Shown here: one piece after another, positions 6,271 to 7,678 of the stretch | Numbering within the stretch: position 1 is the first letter of the stretch | How the letters are laid out: every line of letters begins with the position of its first letter | Assembly (NCBI GenBank): GCA_003131705.1 | Contig: PKUY01000122.1 | Span: forward strand, 7,815-15,492 | Length of the DNA: 7,678 bases | Direction of reading: 5' to 3' | DNA from: Acidobacteriota bacterium | GTDB lineage: Bacteria; Acidobacteriota; Terriglobia; Acidiferrales; UBA7541 | Translations under genes and position numbers: made by a program | The notes under the pieces: generated by a model | Databases searched by the model: none | Told to the model about the DNA's origin: nothing | The model's input: the letters and a program-made list of their open reading frames with translations, nothing else

Positions 6271-6320
6271 ATCGAACTCGTTCATATCAGACTCTGTGGG
6301 CGCGACAATCGAACTCATTC
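6271..6320. repeat. Short direct repeat in the sdpI-hydrolase spacer
   Basis: ATCGAACTCGTTC (6271-6283) recurs as ATCGAACTCATTC (6308-6320) with one mismatch, 37 bases apart. Both copies are preceded by a similar GCGCG/CA context with small gaps. The 87-bp spacer holds no clear promoter: a TTGTCA at 6250-6255 has no partnered -10. The pair may be two binding sites for a regulator or the remains of a small tandem duplication. Confidence 0.45.
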
Positions 6321-6330
6321 TCAAAGGTCC

Positions 6331-7392
6331 ATGAAATCCATCAGCTTCTTCTTGCTTTCGTCATTGGCCGCACTTTCGCTCGACTCGATCCTTGTGACGC
6401 CGGTGTGGGGTCAGACAACGGGCGCAGTCGGCGGTCCACCTCAGGCTGCGACGGCGGCGGCGATCGACACCGTTCCGCCGAAAACCGTGATCGAAACGCC
6501 GTTCACGATTCAAAGTGGGACGCTGACGCTGCCCGGCACTCTTACGCTCCCCGCCAAGTACAGCCGCAAGATCCCAGTCGCGCTGATCGTGGCCGGCTCC
6601 GGACCCACGGACCGGAATGGCAATTCCGCCGGCGCGTTGAGGGCGCAGAATAACTCGAATCTCTACGCCATCCTCGCCTGGCAACTGGCCAACGCCGGCA
6701 TTGCGTCCGTTCGCTACGACAAGCGAGTGATCGGCGACAATCTCCGGAAAGTGGATCTGCCCTCGACCTCGATCGACGATTTCATCGCCGACGCAATCGC
6801 GGGCGCGAGAAAGCTTGTCGCCGACCGGAGGTTCTCGAAGGTCGTTCTGATCGGACACAGCGAGGGCGCGGAGCTGGTTCTTCAAGCCGTGAATCGCGGC
6901 GCGCCCGCGGCTGGAATCGTGATGATGTCGGGGGCGGGCAGGCCGATCATGCCGGTACTGCGGGAGCAAATCTCCAAACAGCTTCCACCCGCGGAAATCG
7001 TAAAATGGGACTCGGCAGCAGCCCGGTACCTGCGCGGCGAGGATCCGGGAGATGTTCACCCTGGCCTCAGGTCGTTGCTGCAGCCGACGAATCGCAAGTT
7101 CATGCAGAGCTGGGTGAAGTACGATCCGGCCGCCGAGATCGCGAGAGTCAAAGTTCCGGTGCTGATCGTCCAGGGCGGACGAGACATTCAAATCAGCGAG
7201 GCCGACGCGCGCGCTCTCAAAGCGGCGCAGCCAGCAGCGAAACTGGTGCTGATTCCAGCCGCCAACCACGTTTTCAGAGCGGCCAACACCGATGACCGCA
7301 TGGTGCAGATGAAGCTTTACGTTGATCCTACGATTCCGGTCGTTCCCGAGCTGACGCCCGCGATCGTCGACTGGATTGGCAAACTGAAATAA
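6331..7392 (+). CDS. Secreted alpha/beta hydrolase (serine hydrolase), substrate unknown
   Basis: 353-residue protein with an N-terminal signal peptide: Lys2, a hydrophobic core over about 5-22, and a likely cleavage near VWG-Q (27/28). The mature enzyme should therefore be exported. No lipobox cysteine is present. An Ala/Pro/Thr-rich linker (about 30-50) precedes the hydrolase fold. VALIVAGSGPTDRNG (83-97) resembles the oxyanion-hole loop of dienelactone-hydrolase/BAAT-like and acyl-peptidase-like enzymes. GHSEG (175-179) holds the nucleophile Ser177, GGRD (282-285) the acid Asp285, and ANHVF (311-315) the base His313, so the triad is complete. Hydrolysis of an ester, thioester or peptide is likely, but the substrate cannot be read from sequence. 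The frame extends upstream to a TTG at 6250, but ATG 6331 puts the signal peptide at the true N-terminus. Only a weak AAAGG precedes it, 3 bases away. Whether it is co-transcribed with sdpRI across the 87-bp gap is open. Confidence 0.85.
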   Translation: MKSISFFLLSSLAALSLDSILVTPVWGQTTGAVGGPPQAATAAAIDTVPPKTVIETPFTIQSGTLTLPGTLTLPAKYSRKIPVALIVAGSGPTDRNGNSAGALRAQNNSNLYAILAWQLANAGIASVRYDKRVIGDNLRKVDLPSTSIDDFIADAIAGARKLVADRRFSKVVLIGHSEGAELVLQAVNRGAPAAGIVMMSGAGRPIMPVLREQISKQLPPAEIVKWDSAAARYLRGEDPGDVHPGLRSLLQPTNRKFMQSWVKYDPAAEIARVKVPVLIVQGGRDIQISEADARALKAAQPAAKLVLIPAANHVFRAANTDDRMVQMKLYVDPTIPVVPELTPAIVDWIGKLK

Positions 7393-7444
7393 TCGTTTGG
7401 CCAGCGCAGTGGGCTGTTTGCCTGCGAAGGGCGTACCGGCCTGG

Positions 7445-7466
7445 GCGGGGGCGCGCTAGTCCCCGC
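7445..7466 (+). terminator. GC-rich hairpin after the hydrolase, possible terminator
   Basis: GCGGGG (7445-7450) and CCCCGC (7461-7466) form a perfect 6-bp stem around a 10-base loop, 52 bases after the hydrolase stop. It is followed by GCGG and TTAAATTGT rather than a run of T, so it is not a classic intrinsic terminator. It could equally be a structure in the leader of the next gene. Confidence 0.35.
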
Positions 7467-7504
7467 GCGGTTAAATTGTACGCTCCCCAACGAACTACCT
7501 GAAA

Positions 7505-7678
7505 ATGCGCTATAGGCTGTTCCCCGGCACCGACATCAAGGCGAGCGAGGTCGGCTTCGGCACCTGGACCCTCTCCACTGGCTGGTGGGGCGAGAAGACC
7601 GACGACGAAGCGGTGGAGATGCTCCGCGCGGCTCACTCGGATTTCGGCATCAACTTTTTCGACACCGCCGACACCTAC
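7505..7678 (+). CDS. Aldo/keto reductase, N-terminal part, cut by the window edge
   Basis: From ATG 7505 an open frame of 58 codons runs off the right edge. EVGFGTWTLS (15-24) matches the first strand and glycine-rich turn of aldo/keto reductases. INFFDTADTY (49-58) is the family active-site signature, with the catalytic Asp53 and Tyr58 present and Tyr58 the last residue seen. Such enzymes are NAD(P)H-dependent TIM-barrel oxidoreductases acting on aldehydes, ketones or sugars; the substrate cannot be judged from this fragment. The start fits the normal N-terminus of the family, though no Shine-Dalgarno motif is visible before it (the preceding bases are CTACCTGAAA). It lies 112 bases downstream of the hydrolase on the same strand, behind a hairpin, so it is probably a separate transcript. 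Confidence 0.88.
   Translation, partial: MRYRLFPGTDIKASEVGFGTWTLSTGWWGEKTDDEAVEMLRAAHSDFGINFFDTADTY

Noticed and set aside
6250..6330. TTG start at 6250 for the hydrolase
   Set aside because: It would bury the signal peptide 27 residues inside. ATG 6331 gives a textbook N-terminus.
6361..7269. 302-codon reverse-strand frame opposite the hydrolase
   Set aside because: The forward frame has a signal peptide and complete catalytic triad; the antisense product is Arg/His-rich with no domain.
7328..7636. 102-codon reverse-strand frame across the hydrolase end and the reductase start
   Set aside because: It crosses two identified forward genes and the hairpin, and carries no recognisable motif.

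Overview
The window is a bacterial chromosomal segment of moderately high GC content. It carries most of the tetrapyrrole (heme) pathway from glutamyl-tRNA to coproporphyrinogen III, followed by three or four unrelated genes. There are no rRNA or tRNA genes, insertion sequences or CRISPR arrays, and no stretch above 300 bases lacks a gene. The layout (a CcsA/HemX-type membrane protein heading a hemA-hemC-hemD-hemB run with a divergent hemE), together with strong Shine-Dalgarno sites on only some genes, suggests Acidobacteriota or a neighbouring phylum. That assignment is inferred from gene order and protein flavour, not from a search.

Region 1 (1-323): the left edge holds the first 52 codons of a reverse-strand hemE (uroporphyrinogen decarboxylase), cut by the window end. 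It is easy to miss because a longer forward frame runs over it. A 166-bp divergent spacer separates it from the forward operon. The spacer contains -10-like hexamers facing both ways and a perfect 9-bp inverted repeat.

Region 2 (324-5254): five genes in tight head-to-tail overlap. They are a CcsA/HemX-like membrane protein, hemA (glutamyl-tRNA reductase), hemC (hydroxymethylbilane synthase), hemD (uroporphyrinogen III synthase) and hemB (5-aminolevulinate dehydratase). Each junction overlaps by 1 or 4 bases, so the block should be one translationally coupled transcript. HemA makes glutamate-1-semialdehyde. HemL, which is not in the window, would convert it to 5-aminolevulinate. HemB, HemC and HemD then make uroporphyrinogen III, and the divergent HemE decarboxylates that product.

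Region 3 (5255-6243): an ArsR-type autorepressor and an SdpI-family membrane protein overlap by 8 bases. They are driven by a well-formed sigma70-type promoter followed by an AT-rich imperfect palindrome that looks like an operator. The pair resembles the sdpR-sdpI receptor/repressor/immunity module of Bacillus, but no sdpABC toxin genes are visible here.

Region 4 (6244-7678): a secreted alpha/beta hydrolase with a complete Ser-Asp-His triad, preceded by a short direct repeat, then a GC-rich hairpin and the first 58 codons of an aldo/keto reductase that runs off the right edge.

I found no convincing entirely new system. The points most worth following are the divergent heme control region, the HemX-like gene heading the heme operon, and the toxin-less SdpR/SdpI pair with its candidate operator.
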